From: CAZPBO01 sp964584815
GTDB taxonomy: Bacteria; Planctomycetota; SKW154
Assembly (NCBI GenBank): GCA_964584815.1
Contig: CAZPBO010000034.1
Span: 1 to 25,568, forward strand
Direction of reading: 5' to 3'
DNA length: 25,568 bases
Positions 7,705 through 16,255 of this stretch are shown piece by piece (the first letter of the stretch is position 1; every line of letters starts with the position of its first letter). A model generated the notes under the pieces. That model was given only the letters and a program-made list of their open reading frames with translations. It made no database searches and was not told the DNA's origin. The translations under genes were made by a program, and so were the position numbers.

Positions 7705-8911
7705 TATGCAGTATGCGAAACTGGCGGTTCAGCACGGTTTTATGAACGACGAGCAGATGAAGCGCTGTCTTAACGCGCTGAACGGCGACCCCAACTTGAC
7801 CTGGGAGGAGTGGGTGCTGCGGGAAGGGGTGCTGGATAAGCGTTGCGTGCACGCGGTTAAGGTGGCGCACAAGCGGCTGATGAAGGACCGCGAAAGGCAG
7901 GCGATGTCGGTAAGCGGATATGAGATTATAAGCCGCGTAGGGGAGGGGGGGCTTGGCATCGTGTATAAAGCGCGTCAGTTGTCAATGAACCGCATCGTCG
8001 CACTGAAAATACTTCACCGCCGATGGGTGGACGATGAGGAGTTCCGCAAAAGATTCCTGCTTGAGGCGCGTTTGCTTGGCAAACTCAACCACCCCAACCT
8101 GATAACAGTCTATGATGTGGGACGCGAAAACTGGAAGTATTACTTTTCAATGGAGTTTGTGGATGGGCGAACCGCCGAGGAGATTGTGGACACAGAAGGT
8201 CCTATGGAAACAGGATATGCTGTGAGCATCACCATCCAAGTAGCCAAAGTGATAAATTATCTGTGGGAGAACAATGTAGTGCACTGCGACATAAAACCGG
8301 GCAACATTCTGATATCCAAGGACGACATAGCGAAGTTAGGCGATTTTGGTTTTGCACGCATAGGATTAGAGTTGGGCAAGGGGCAGGACGAAACGGTTCT
8401 TGGCACACCTGAATACATCTCCCCCGAACAGGCGATGGGACAGAAAGACCTTGATTTTCGCAGCGATATATACTCTTTGGGGGTGAGCCTCTTCCATATG
8501 GTGACAGGACAACCCCCTTATGAGGGACCCTCAAGGGTGATACTGACAAAACATGTGCGCGGCGAGGTGCCTGACCCCAGGGAGTTGAACAAGAATGTAT
8601 CGCGCAACCTTGCCGCCGTCATAAAGAAGATGATGGCGAAAAAACGCGAAGAACGCTACCAGAGTGTGGAGGAATTGATAGAGGATTTGGCGATAGCGCG
8701 AATGAGCGAGGACCCGCGCGCGGGCGACTCGGTGCTCGGCAGAACCGCGATGCTCGCCGCCATAAAAAAAGAGAAAATGCTCACACGAAAATATCAGGAA
8801 GAGTTAGAAGAAACATTGGCGAAACTGAAAAAGAGCCGCCTTCTGCTGATTCTGGTGCTTTTTGTGCTCGCCTTAAGCCTTGTGCTGAATGTGGTCTTCC
8901 TCATGCGCTGA
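7688..8911 (+). CDS. Membrane-anchored Ser/Thr protein kinase (Hanks type)
   Basis: 407 residues. Residues 8-65 form a small helical domain resembling those found before signalling ATPases and kinases. The kinase domain runs from about 78 to 345, with glycine loop GEGGLG (85-90), Lys107 in VALKIL, catalytic HCDIKPGN (Asp201; HCD replaces HRD), DFG at 219-221 and the PEYISPEQ activation-segment end. A Lys/Glu-rich coiled coil is followed by a C-terminal TM helix (about 384-405) and only a few residues, so there is no extracytoplasmic sensor. ATG has GGGGAGG 6 nt upstream, inside the preceding gene. The 3' end overlaps the convergent RluD-like gene by 11 bp. Likely a cytoplasmic-side kinase; substrates unknown. 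Confidence 0.92.
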   Translation: MSHEVDMQYAKLAVQHGFMNDEQMKRCLNALNGDPNLTWEEWVLREGVLDKRCVHAVKVAHKRLMKDRERQAMSVSGYEIISRVGEGGLGIVYKARQLSMNRIVALKILHRRWVDDEEFRKRFLLEARLLGKLNHPNLITVYDVGRENWKYYFSMEFVDGRTAEEIVDTEGPMETGYAVSITIQVAKVINYLWENNVVHCDIKPGNILISKDDIAKLGDFGFARIGLELGKGQDETVLGTPEYISPEQAMGQKDLDFRSDIYSLGVSLFHMVTGQPPYEGPSRVILTKHVRGEVPDPRELNKNVSRNLAAVIKKMMAKKREERYQSVEELIEDLAIARMSEDPRAGDSVLGRTAMLAAIKKEKMLTRKYQEELEETLAKLKKSRLLLILVLFVLALSLVLNVVFLMR

Positions 8912-9881
8912 CGGCGGGAAAGGCTCTGTCAAGCGCTTCAAGCAGTCTGCGCAAATCATCTGGCATCGGCGCTTTCAGGCGAATGAACCTGTTTAAGCGG
9001 GGATGCACAAAGGCGATACTTCTGGCGTGCAGCGCCTGACGCTCAATGAGGGGGAGTTCTCCCGCGCGCCGTTTTGCGCCCTCTATCTCCGACAGATAAA
9101 CCGCCTTACGGGAAGAGTAGAGTTTGTCGCAGAGGACGGGGGTTCCCAGATGGCGCATATGAACACGCACCTGATGGGTGCGACCTGTTATCGGCTTTGC
9201 GAGGATGAGGGCGAAGCGGTCGCCGTAAGCGCGCACAAGTCGCCACCGTGTCACCGACCGACGCCCGCCCTCGTGACTCACCGCAAACCGCTGCCTGTAT
9301 ATCGGATGGCGCGCTATAAAGGCGTCCACCACACCTGACCTCCGCCGCGGAACTCCCGACACAAACGCCACATAATATTTGGCTACACGGTGCGACTGGA
9401 AAAGGCGCATCATTTCCACCTGAAATCGCTGCTCTTTCGCCACAAGCAGAACGCCGCTTGTCTCTTTGTCAAGACGATGAATCAGCCCAGGACGCATTTT
9501 GGGTCCCACCCCCTTCACTTCAGGACGCATCGCTATCAAAGCCTCAACAAGGGTCGGCTCATCCAGCGTTTCGGACGGATGAACCGCCACTCCCGCGGGC
9601 TTGTTCAATGCAACCAAGTAGTCGTCTTCATATAGAATCTCAACGGGTAAGTCCCACGGCTTGAGGCGACGCCTGCGTGTTTCCACCTCAATTCTTATGG
9701 TCTGCCCCGCCTTAAGGCGCGCGTTGGCAGATACCACAGCGCCATCCACAAAAACCGCCCCCTTCTGCGCCAGCCTCTTAACAGAAGAGCGTGTAAGCGC
9801 TCTTACTCTTCTGGCAACATAGACATCCAGACGCTCCCCCGCCCCGGAACGGTCAACCCTCAACTCATACACCCGTCTCAC
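8901..9881 (-). CDS. RluD/RluA-family 23S rRNA pseudouridine synthase
   Basis: Isomerises uridine to pseudouridine in RNA, most likely 23S rRNA. An N-terminal S4 RNA-binding domain (about 13-60) precedes the catalytic domain, which has HRLDKETSG at 135-143 with catalytic Asp138. The full length, about 326 residues, is usual for RluD. I chose GTG at 9881 because it overlaps the upstream stop as GTGA and gives a normal N-terminus. The ATG at 9920 (13 extra residues, GEEEGGEAAKEA-type) is possible but would overlap the upstream gene by 43 nt. Whether it is RluD, RluC or RluA by target cannot be told from sequence alone. Confidence 0.92.
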   Translation of the reverse strand: MRRVYELRVDRSGAGERLDVYVARRVRALTRSSVKRLAQKGAVFVDGAVVSANARLKAGQTIRIEVETRRRRLKPWDLPVEILYEDDYLVALNKPAGVAVHPSETLDEPTLVEALIAMRPEVKGVGPKMRPGLIHRLDKETSGVLLVAKEQRFQVEMMRLFQSHRVAKYYVAFVSGVPRRRSGVVDAFIARHPIYRQRFAVSHEGGRRSVTRWRLVRAYGDRFALILAKPITGRTHQVRVHMRHLGTPVLCDKLYSSRKAVYLSEIEGAKRRAGELPLIERQALHARSIAFVHPRLNRFIRLKAPMPDDLRRLLEALDRAFPAVSA

Positions 9882-10402
9882 CGCTTCTTTTGCCGCTTCT
9901 CCTCCTTCTTCTTCACCCATGTGTATTCCGCCTTTAACTCTTTCTCCACAAGGGGTAGCAGTTTTGAGGCATAAAATCTGGCGGTATGGGCGTTGGGGAA
10001 GCGTTCAAGGATGGTTTTCAGTTGTGCCGCCGCCTCTTTCAGAAGCCCCTTGTCCGCCGACTTCACACATCGCTCGCTATGCTCCTCAAGCAGAGCCCGC
10101 GCAAGATACAACCTTATCAGCGGCTCCACATCCTTGCCCTCATACTCCTTCAGCAACTCCCGATAGCGCTTTGAGGGCAGTTTAGATGAGGGGTCGGTGA
10201 GGATGCGCATCAGCGTCTCCTGCGTTCTGAAGTGGTGCGACAGGCGTCTGTAAAGTGCATAAGAGAAAAGCACTATCGCAGCCGTCAATGCCGCTATGTA
10301 GAAGGCGTTCTTCTTCACACGCCTTCCAAGGGACAGAACCGTGTCGCGGAAAGAGTCTTCTCTTATCATCTGCTTCACTTTTTTGCCTTTGCGTCGTGCC
10401 AT
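9878..10402 (-). CDS. Small membrane-anchored TPR-like helical protein
   Basis: 174 residues with a basic N-terminus (ARRKGKKVK), one TM helix at about 33-51 and a helical C-terminal region. The phrase AAAQLKTILERFPNAHTARFYASKLLPLV resembles a tetratricopeptide repeat. The topology (short cytoplasmic N-terminus, TM, exported helical domain) recalls YfgM-type proteins, but I see no specific family signature. It sits between the S41 protease gene and the RluD-like gene in an apparent operon, 12 nt from the former. The Lys/Glu-rich C-terminus may be disordered. Confidence 0.75.
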   Translation of the reverse strand: MARRKGKKVKQMIREDSFRDTVLSLGRRVKKNAFYIAALTAAIVLFSYALYRRLSHHFRTQETLMRILTDPSSKLPSKRYRELLKEYEGKDVEPLIRLYLARALLEEHSERCVKSADKGLLKEAAAQLKTILERFPNAHTARFYASKLLPLVEKELKAEYTWVKKKEEKRQKKR

Positions 10403-10414
10403 CCGTCTCTCCCT

Positions 10415-12598
10415 CTACTTGCTGAAGAATTTGTAGGCTGGCACATCACTTGGTGATTTGCCCAGTTTTTTGAGCGTTTCGGTAATAGCGCGTTTCAGTT
10501 GCACATCGTCCACATAGTCGCCGACAATGCGGTGAGCGGTGGCGTCCGACACACGCCTGAGCAACTCAAACCTCAACATACGCCTGACCAAATCCTCGGG
10601 CATCTTTGTCTTAAGGCTGTTATACCACTGCTCAAATTCGGGGTATTTATGCCAGTCGCCCTCATCCGATTCAGCCAATTTGAGGAAAGTGTCCTTATAC
10701 TTGTTGAACCGCGCGTCAAAGTACTTGGCGAAGACATCCGCCTCAAGCAGACGCTCGCGCTCGTTCCACCACTCAAGCGGCCATTCAGGCAGTTTCACCT
10801 CAACATCTGGCGCAACTCCCCACTCCTCCTTTTTGTAAAGCATCCTGTCAACGCATCTGCCGTTGGGCAGGTAGTAATGGGCGACGGTGAGTTTGACAAG
10901 GGTTCTGCCGCCTGTGGCAAAGACGCGATACATCTGCTGGACGCTGCCTTTGCCGTAGGTGCGCTCGCCGACCAGAATGGCGCGCTTGTAGTGCTTTAAG
11001 GCGCCTGATACTATCTCGCTGGCTGACGCGCTCCCGCCGTTCACCAGCACAACCAGCGGCTGGTCATATTTCTTGCAGGCAATGGCGGTGTATTTCTCCT
11101 CCGGCGCGACCTGTGGGTTGCGTCCTTTACTTGTCACAATCAGCGTTCCTGTGGGCAGGAAGCGGCTTGCCACCTCTATTGCCGTCTTAAGGAGCCCACC
11201 CGGATTGTTGCGGAGGTCAAGGATGAAGGCTTTGGCGCCCTGGGCGGTCAATGCCTGCAGCGCTTTGTCCAACTCATCGGTCGTCGGCTTGTTGAAGGCG
11301 GTCAGAAGGATATAGCCCACACCACCGGGAAGCAGACGGTAATAGACGCTCCTTGTGCGGATGACCGAGCGGGTGAGGACAAACTCCTTCTCCCGAGGCC
11401 ATGTCCTGCGCCAGACCTTCACCTTCACCTTTGTGCCTTCTTTGCCTTTGAGGAGTTTGACACACTCGTTTATCGTCAGGTCACGGGTGTTCTTGCCCTC
11501 AACTTCAACTATCTTGTCACCTGAGCGGAGTCCCGCTCTGTAGGCGGGACCGTCATAAAACGGGGTCTGTATAGTCAGATAATCGCCGGGTTTTTTGGTG
11601 ACCACAGCACCAATACCGCTGTACTGCTGCTGGGTCGCTTCGTTCATCAGTTTGGTCTCGCTCTCATCAAAATACGCGGAATGTGGGTCAAGGCTTGAGA
11701 CCATCCCCTTTGCCGCCGCCTCTATCAACTTCTCCTGATCGGTCTTCTTTTCGTCAACATAGACCTGCTTTATGCGCCACAGCAACTCATCCAGGAGGCG
11801 AATCTTCGTGCCCTCCTTCTCCACCAGTTTTTTCTTGAGTTCTTCCACCTGCTTGCGGAGACGCTCAATTTCGGCTTCGCGCGCCTTAAGCAGCGCATCG
11901 TGCTTGAGCCCCTCATAACGCGCCAACTCCCGCATCAGCATATTCTGCGCCAACAGACTCCGCACCAGCGCACCTCTCGCCGTCGGCTCGTCCTTCAAAC
12001 GCTCCAGTATCTCCTTTGTCGTCTCAAACTCATCCTCCTGCGCCAACGCTATCGCGGCTTCCGCCTGAACATCCGCATCGCTTGATGTCAGAAACTTGCG
12101 CAACTCCCGCAGCGCATCGGTATCTTTCAACTTGTGGAAGAACAGCCGTAGAAGGTGAACTCGCACAATCGGGTCTTTCACCTTGCCCGCCTCTTCTTGC
12201 AGTTTCCGCGTCTGCCTTTTGCTGGCGTGCCTCATAAGAAGCGTCACCGCCGCAAGCCTCACCTCCCTTTTCCCTTTCTCATCAAGCGCTATTTTGGTGA
12301 GGTCCTTTATCCCCGTATGGTACATACCCAGAATTATGAGTGCTTTGTCCAGCAGAACACGCACTTTATCGGGGACGCTTTCGCGCATCTTCGCCATCGC
12401 GTCAACCGCATCGTCCCCTTCATCCTCCTCCAGTTTCTTTAGGTCATCCTCGTAGCGCCAGATTTTCTCAAGCGACGCTTTGGAGGCTTTATCCACGATT
12501 TTCTTCAACTTCTCCCGCGCCGCCGCTTCATCACAAAAAACCTCGCTTATGAAGAATCCGACGCTGACGCAGACAAACACCACCAACAACAGTCGCAT
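10415..12598 (-). CDS. S41 C-terminal processing protease (CtpA/Tsp type) with helical-repeat N-terminus
   Basis: An exported serine protease with a Ser/Lys dyad. Start ATG 12598 (GGAGG, 6-7 nt spacing); an open frame extends upstream to 12718 but lacks a signal. Domains of the 727-residue product: signal peptide 1-22, HEAT-like helices about 28-225, coiled coil 235-265, CtpA-type N-terminal helices 268-325, PDZ 326-400 (GIGAVV, GDYLTI, AGLRSGDKIVEVEG), then the S41 core. The catalytic residues are probably Ser525 (GGSASASEIV) and Lys550 (ERTYGKGSVQ). The NNPGGLL motif is also present. Such proteases degrade or trim envelope proteins. The N-terminal extension of about 225 residues is longer than in standard CtpA and may bind substrates or adaptors. 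Confidence 0.93.
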   Translation of the reverse strand: MRLLLVVFVCVSVGFFISEVFCDEAAAREKLKKIVDKASKASLEKIWRYEDDLKKLEEDEGDDAVDAMAKMRESVPDKVRVLLDKALIILGMYHTGIKDLTKIALDEKGKREVRLAAVTLLMRHASKRQTRKLQEEAGKVKDPIVRVHLLRLFFHKLKDTDALRELRKFLTSSDADVQAEAAIALAQEDEFETTKEILERLKDEPTARGALVRSLLAQNMLMRELARYEGLKHDALLKAREAEIERLRKQVEELKKKLVEKEGTKIRLLDELLWRIKQVYVDEKKTDQEKLIEAAAKGMVSSLDPHSAYFDESETKLMNEATQQQYSGIGAVVTKKPGDYLTIQTPFYDGPAYRAGLRSGDKIVEVEGKNTRDLTINECVKLLKGKEGTKVKVKVWRRTWPREKEFVLTRSVIRTRSVYYRLLPGGVGYILLTAFNKPTTDELDKALQALTAQGAKAFILDLRNNPGGLLKTAIEVASRFLPTGTLIVTSKGRNPQVAPEEKYTAIACKKYDQPLVVLVNGGSASASEIVSGALKHYKRAILVGERTYGKGSVQQMYRVFATGGRTLVKLTVAHYYLPNGRCVDRMLYKKEEWGVAPDVEVKLPEWPLEWWNERERLLEADVFAKYFDARFNKYKDTFLKLAESDEGDWHKYPEFEQWYNSLKTKMPEDLVRRMLRFELLRRVSDATAHRIVGDYVDDVQLKRAITETLKKLGKSPSDVPAYKFFSK

Positions 12599-12629
12599 CT
12601 CTGTCCTCCTTCTTGAGACATCCGCAAAA

Positions 12630-13400
12630 TTATACGCGCGGCTCACCGTTCTGCAAGTCTCTGTTCGGGTGCCTCGGGTAGTCAAATCCGCCAAAAGTGG
12701 GAACGGCTCTTCGCTCAAACGGGAGAAAGCGCCTCACAACGAATGCCAGCGCCGCTCCCGCAGCGATTCCGCCAAGATGTGCCGCATACGCCACACCGCT
12801 TTCCGTTCCTGTAATGAGCACAAACAGAATCTGCCCCGCTACCCATACACCTACCACAAGCCACGCAGGCATCGTCAGAAGCCGAATATAGAACGGATAC
12901 GGAATAATCCACAGAACGGTAACGCGGTTTTTCGGCAGCAGCACAAGATGGGCGCCCAATATCCCGCTTATCGCCCCCGATGCGCCTATCAGAAGCGCCA
13001 TCTTAGAAGGGGTGGTTATCACAAACACCGCTGTCCCTATCCAGCCCGAAACAAAATATATCAGCAGGAACCGCCACCACCCCACCAGGTCCTCCACCGC
13101 ACAGCCAAACACAAACAGAAACAGCATATTGAAGAGAAGATGCGCCCATCCGCCGTGGATGAACATTGAGGATATGACTTGAGGGGAGAGAAGGGTATCG
13201 CGGGTTGTGAGGTATCCGCCGTAATAGCGGAGAGAGTTGACCTCCGCCACCGCCCAGGGAATCTTCTCATGGAGGAGGATGGTCTTTGCGGGTGCGGCGA
13301 ACGAGGCGAAGTGGACGACGAAATTTATCGCAATCACAACATAAACGAGCCAGATAAATCTTTTGTAGAACCTTTCGGCGCGGAGAGGAATGAAGAACAA
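12630..13400 (-). CDS. Rhomboid-family intramembrane serine protease
   Basis: A 256-residue polytopic membrane protein. The catalytic dyad is visible as Ser141 in GASGAISG and His208 in AAHLGG. The HGGWAHLLFNMLFL segment (82-95) supplies the conserved His and Asn of the oxyanion region, and WWR at 108-110 follows loop 1. About six or seven TM helices are apparent. Start is TTG at 13400, 6 nt after GGGGAG; the upstream gene ends 12 nt earlier. The C-terminal 30 residues are polar and probably cytoplasmic. The substrate is unknown. Confidence 0.93.
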   Translation of the reverse strand: MFFIPLRAERFYKRFIWLVYVVIAINFVVHFASFAAPAKTILLHEKIPWAVAEVNSLRYYGGYLTTRDTLLSPQVISSMFIHGGWAHLLFNMLFLFVFGCAVEDLVGWWRFLLIYFVSGWIGTAVFVITTPSKMALLIGASGAISGILGAHLVLLPKNRVTVLWIIPYPFYIRLLTMPAWLVVGVWVAGQILFVLITGTESGVAYAAHLGGIAAGAALAFVVRRFLPFERRAVPTFGGFDYPRHPNRDLQNGEPRV

Positions 13401-13412
13401 AGTCTGCTCCCC

Positions 13413-14618
13413 TTACGATTTCTGCTCGCGTTGCTTGACCTTGGTTATGACGGTCAAGCCGAGCGCTTCCATCTTCTTAATAAGTCCTGCGGGGGAGAGT
13501 CCGAGGAGTCTGGCGGCTTTTGAGCGGTTGCCACCTGTTTTTTCAAGCGCCTGAACGATGACCTCCCGTTCCGCCCTTGCGACCGCCTTCCTCAATGTCG
13601 TCTCATCAATCTTCTCCGGCACACTTGGTTTTTCCGGCACCCTGCCACCTGAAACTATGTGCGCCGATACAAGGTCGGCGGATATCTCCTCCTCCGTTCC
13701 CGACAGCGCCACAAGACGGTAAACCTCGTTCTCCAACTCCCGCACATTTCCTGGCCAGTCGTATTCCATAAAGACTTCAATCACTTTGGGCGAGACGCGT
13801 TTTGCGGGGCGCATCATCTTCCGCGCCGCTTTCTCCACAAAGTAGTCCACCAGAATCGGGATATCCTCTTTGCGTTTGCGCAGCGGCGGCATCTCCACCA
13901 CTATCGTATTGATGCGGAAGAAGAGGTCTTGTCGGAAGCGCCCCTTCTCCACAAGCGCCGCCAAATCGGTGTTGGAAGCCGAAATTATGCGCACATCAAC
14001 CCGCAGCACTTCTGTTGAACCCACCTTGCGGATTTCGTTTGTCTCCAGCACCCGTAACAATTTTTTCTGCATCTCGCGGCTCATATTGGATATCTCATCA
14101 AGGAAGAGGGTTCCACCGTCAGCAATCTCAAAGAGTCCCTTTTTATCGCCTGTGGCGCCAGAAAATGAGCCCTTCACATGTCCGAAGAATTCCGATTCAA
14201 GGAGGGTGTCGGGTATGGCGCCGCAGTTTTCCGCCACAAACGGCTTGTTCCGCCGTTGGCTGTTGTAATGTATCGCCCGCGCCACCAACTCCTTCCCCGT
14301 GCCGCTCTCTCCCTGTATCAGAACAGGCAAATCAGAGTCCACCACCCTGTCCAGAGTTTCCAACACCTCCCGTATCACCGGCGACTCGCCTATTATGGCG
14401 TCATAGTTGTAGCGCAGTTTTTTGCGCCAAGGACTTGATGCGCCAGGACGCTCCTCCACACCTCCTTCAAGAAAGCGCCCCGGGTCGTCGGCTTTGTGTT
14501 GCAACTCCTTCAGACGCGCCAGCGCCTCGTTCAACTGCTTCTTCAGACGCGTCAGTTCACGCTTCAAACGCGCGTTCTCCTTCGCCAGCGCCTTATACGC
14601 ACCAGGATAGAAATCCAA
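13413..14618 (-). CDS. Sigma-54 interaction AAA+ activator with Fis-type HTH, no receiver domain
   Basis: A bacterial enhancer-binding protein that remodels the sigma-54 RNA polymerase. Of 401 residues, 8-43 form a coiled coil instead of a receiver or PAS domain. The AAA+ domain (72-305) has Walker A GESGTGKE (103-110), the sigma-54 contact loop GSFSGA (150-155, canonical GAFTGA) and Walker B GGTLFLDE (168-175). The Fis-type HTH is at about 350-385 (GGNRSKAARLLGLSPAGLIKKM). Start is TTG 14618 with AGGAG 7 nt upstream. With no sensory domain, activity may be controlled by partner proteins or by expression. It heads an apparent operon with the rhomboid and S41 protease genes. Confidence 0.93.
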   Translation of the reverse strand: MDFYPGAYKALAKENARLKRELTRLKKQLNEALARLKELQHKADDPGRFLEGGVEERPGASSPWRKKLRYNYDAIIGESPVIREVLETLDRVVDSDLPVLIQGESGTGKELVARAIHYNSQRRNKPFVAENCGAIPDTLLESEFFGHVKGSFSGATGDKKGLFEIADGGTLFLDEISNMSREMQKKLLRVLETNEIRKVGSTEVLRVDVRIISASNTDLAALVEKGRFRQDLFFRINTIVVEMPPLRKRKEDIPILVDYFVEKAARKMMRPAKRVSPKVIEVFMEYDWPGNVRELENEVYRLVALSGTEEEISADLVSAHIVSGGRVPEKPSVPEKIDETTLRKAVARAEREVIVQALEKTGGNRSKAARLLGLSPAGLIKKMEALGLTVITKVKQREQKS

Positions 14619-14641
14619 ATCACATCTCCTATCCCCAATTC

Positions 14642-14671
14642 ATTATAACCGCTTCTTCGCACATCCTTCAA
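14642..14671 (-). promoter_or_regulatory. Sigma-70-type promoter of the sigma-54 activator operon
   Basis: Minus-strand TTGAAG (14666-14671), an 18-nt spacer and TATAAT (14642-14647). Predicted start near 14635, about 17 nt before the TTG start codon, leaving room for the AGGAG ribosome binding site. Confidence 0.6.
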
Positions 14672-14757
14672 CCAGAGCGCAAAAGTTGGTGCGATTTTTT
14701 GGTGAATGCGCAGGCGCTTGTTATGCGGGAACTTCTGTTTTATGTGGTGTGGCGGCG

Positions 14758-15438
14758 CTACGGCCAGAGGTCGTCGTTGAACATCTGTCTGTATCTTTTC
14801 TGCTGCTCTGGCGTCAGAATCGTGAGCACCTCACCGCGTGTCTGTCTTGTCAACTCCTCAAACTCCCTTTGATAAATCTGCCGCCGCTCCTGCCAACTCA
14901 GATGCTTCATACCTGCGTCTATCGCCCGCTCAAGTTGGCGCAGTCTTTCCCTAAACACCTTTAAGATTTGGTAGTAGCGGAACATCTGTTCGCGCGTCAT
15001 TCCCACCTTAACCGCCACCCTGTGCACCCAAAAAACCAAACTGCCGAACGCCTCCTTTTCCCAGTCAGCGATTTTGTTCGTTGTAGGGTTTCTGACGATG
15101 CGTTCAACAGCGGCGGGCGGACGCGGTTTCTTGGGGATGTTTCTCACAACAGTGCTGCTGCTCGCACCGCGATTTGGCATCTCCGTGGGGAAACTTTTGG
15201 TAAGGCTTGTCCGCTGCAGAGGAGTTCTTTTCAACCTGTCTATCTCGTCCATTATATCGCAGACGGCGTTCTGGAGTTGCTCAACCCGCTTGGTCAAACT
15301 GTCAAGCCGTGTTTTGAGGAGGGCGGTCTTATCAACGCGTATATCCTCCTGCAGCCGTGGCGAACCACTAACCACCACAAACAGCAAAACCGCCGCTACC
15401 ACAGCAACACTGATAAGCGCTCCCGCATAACGGCGCAT
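14758..15438 (-). CDS. TM/coiled-coil exported protein, paralog 1 of a tandem trio
   Basis: 226 residues: TM helix about 4-23, coiled coil (KTRLDSLTKRVEQLQNAVCDIMDEIDRLK), a Pro/Ser/Arg-rich linker, then a helical C-terminal domain that begins DWEKEAFGSLVFWVHRVAVKVG and ends LTPEQQKRYRQMFNDDLWP. The LTPEQ ending resembles the LTxxQ motif of Spy/CpxP-type periplasmic chaperones, but homology is not established. Start ATG 15438 (GAGGAG upstream) aligns with the starts of paralogs 2 and 3. Last gene of the rplS cluster. It has an unpaired Cys in the coiled coil. Confidence 0.8.
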   Translation of the reverse strand: MRRYAGALISVAVVAAVLLFVVVSGSPRLQEDIRVDKTALLKTRLDSLTKRVEQLQNAVCDIMDEIDRLKRTPLQRTSLTKSFPTEMPNRGASSSTVVRNIPKKPRPPAAVERIVRNPTTNKIADWEKEAFGSLVFWVHRVAVKVGMTREQMFRYYQILKVFRERLRQLERAIDAGMKHLSWQERRQIYQREFEELTRQTRGEVLTILTPEQQKRYRQMFNDDLWP

Positions 15439-15529
15439 CTGCTCCTCTCCACAGCCTTTCCGCATTTGCTACGACAGCAAGGATAGGGTGTTTGGGGTAG
15501 GTTTCTATGCGACGCGGCAACACATCCCA

Positions 15530-16246
15530 TTACGGATAATACCGCAGAAGGGAATCTTTCTTCATCAGTTGGTGGTGTTTTGCGCGCTGCTGCGGGGTCA
15601 GAAGAGCGTCCACCTCCTCACGCGCCTGCTCCAGAAGCCTTTTCCGCTCCTCGCCGAACCTCCTCGCCTTCTCGCGATAGGAGGCATTGCCCATCTCAGC
15701 CTTTATCCTGCTCCACAACTCCTGCACCCGCTTGTTGAAGCGCTTTATTATCTGAAAGTACGCCCGCTTCTGCTGCGCGCTCAACCCGAGTTTCTCCCCT
15801 ATGTGATGGATAAGATAGGCGAGGTTGCCGAACTCTTTTCTCTCCCAATCTTGGGGCATATGCTGTTTGTGCCGCTCCTCGTAGTATTTTCTTATCTCTT
15901 CCCTCACGATTTTGCGAAGACTCTCGTCAGGAGAGGTGGCTTGGGGGATGGGAGGTGGATTTGTAGCGGATGTTTGGGGTGGAGAGGTTTGCGGATGTGG
16001 TTTTTGGGGAGGTTGCTGCGGATGCTGAGGCGCAGCGGAAGCGCGCATATCCGCCAGTTCAGCAGACACATCATCAAGCCAGGAACTCAAATCGCCGACC
16101 TGCCGTTTGAGACGGGTTATTTCTGACATTAAACGGGCGGTTTTATCATCCAGAGAAGCCTTTTGCGCGGCTTGCTGGTTAAGCAGTGTCATAACAAGCG
16201 CCGCTACAGCAATCACAAACGCGGCAACAGAAAAGCCCAAACGCAT
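15530..16246 (-). CDS. TM/coiled-coil exported protein, paralog 2 of a tandem trio
   Basis: 238 residues with the same plan as its neighbours: N-terminal TM (RLGFSVAAFVIAVAALVMTLL), a coiled coil (KTARLMSEITRLKRQVGDLSSWLD is part of it), a Pro/Gln/Thr-rich linker, and a helical C-terminal domain starting DWERKEFGNLAYLIHHIGEKLG and ending in DALLTPQQRAKHHQLM. Start ATG 16246 is 5 nt from AAGGAG. A GTG two codons upstream is less well placed. It lies 9 nt from paralog 3, so they are clearly co-transcribed. The function is unknown; a periplasmic helical protein acting on envelope proteins is inferred from the Spy-like ending. Confidence 0.8.
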   Translation of the reverse strand: MRLGFSVAAFVIAVAALVMTLLNQQAAQKASLDDKTARLMSEITRLKRQVGDLSSWLDDVSAELADMRASAAPQHPQQPPQKPHPQTSPPQTSATNPPPIPQATSPDESLRKIVREEIRKYYEERHKQHMPQDWERKEFGNLAYLIHHIGEKLGLSAQQKRAYFQIIKRFNKRVQELWSRIKAEMGNASYREKARRFGEERKRLLEQAREEVDALLTPQQRAKHHQLMKKDSLLRYYP

Positions 16247-16255
16247 ATCCACTCC

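Noticed and set aside
12480..13169. 229-codon plus-strand frame over the rhomboid gene
   Set aside because: It is antisense to a rhomboid with both catalytic motifs, and its product is His/Arg/Pro-rich without recognisable features.
14670..14700. Possible intrinsic terminator (short CGCA/TGCG stem followed by a T run on the plus strand)
   Set aside because: The stem is only 4 bp and the T run is on the plus strand, while the flanking genes are on the minus strand.
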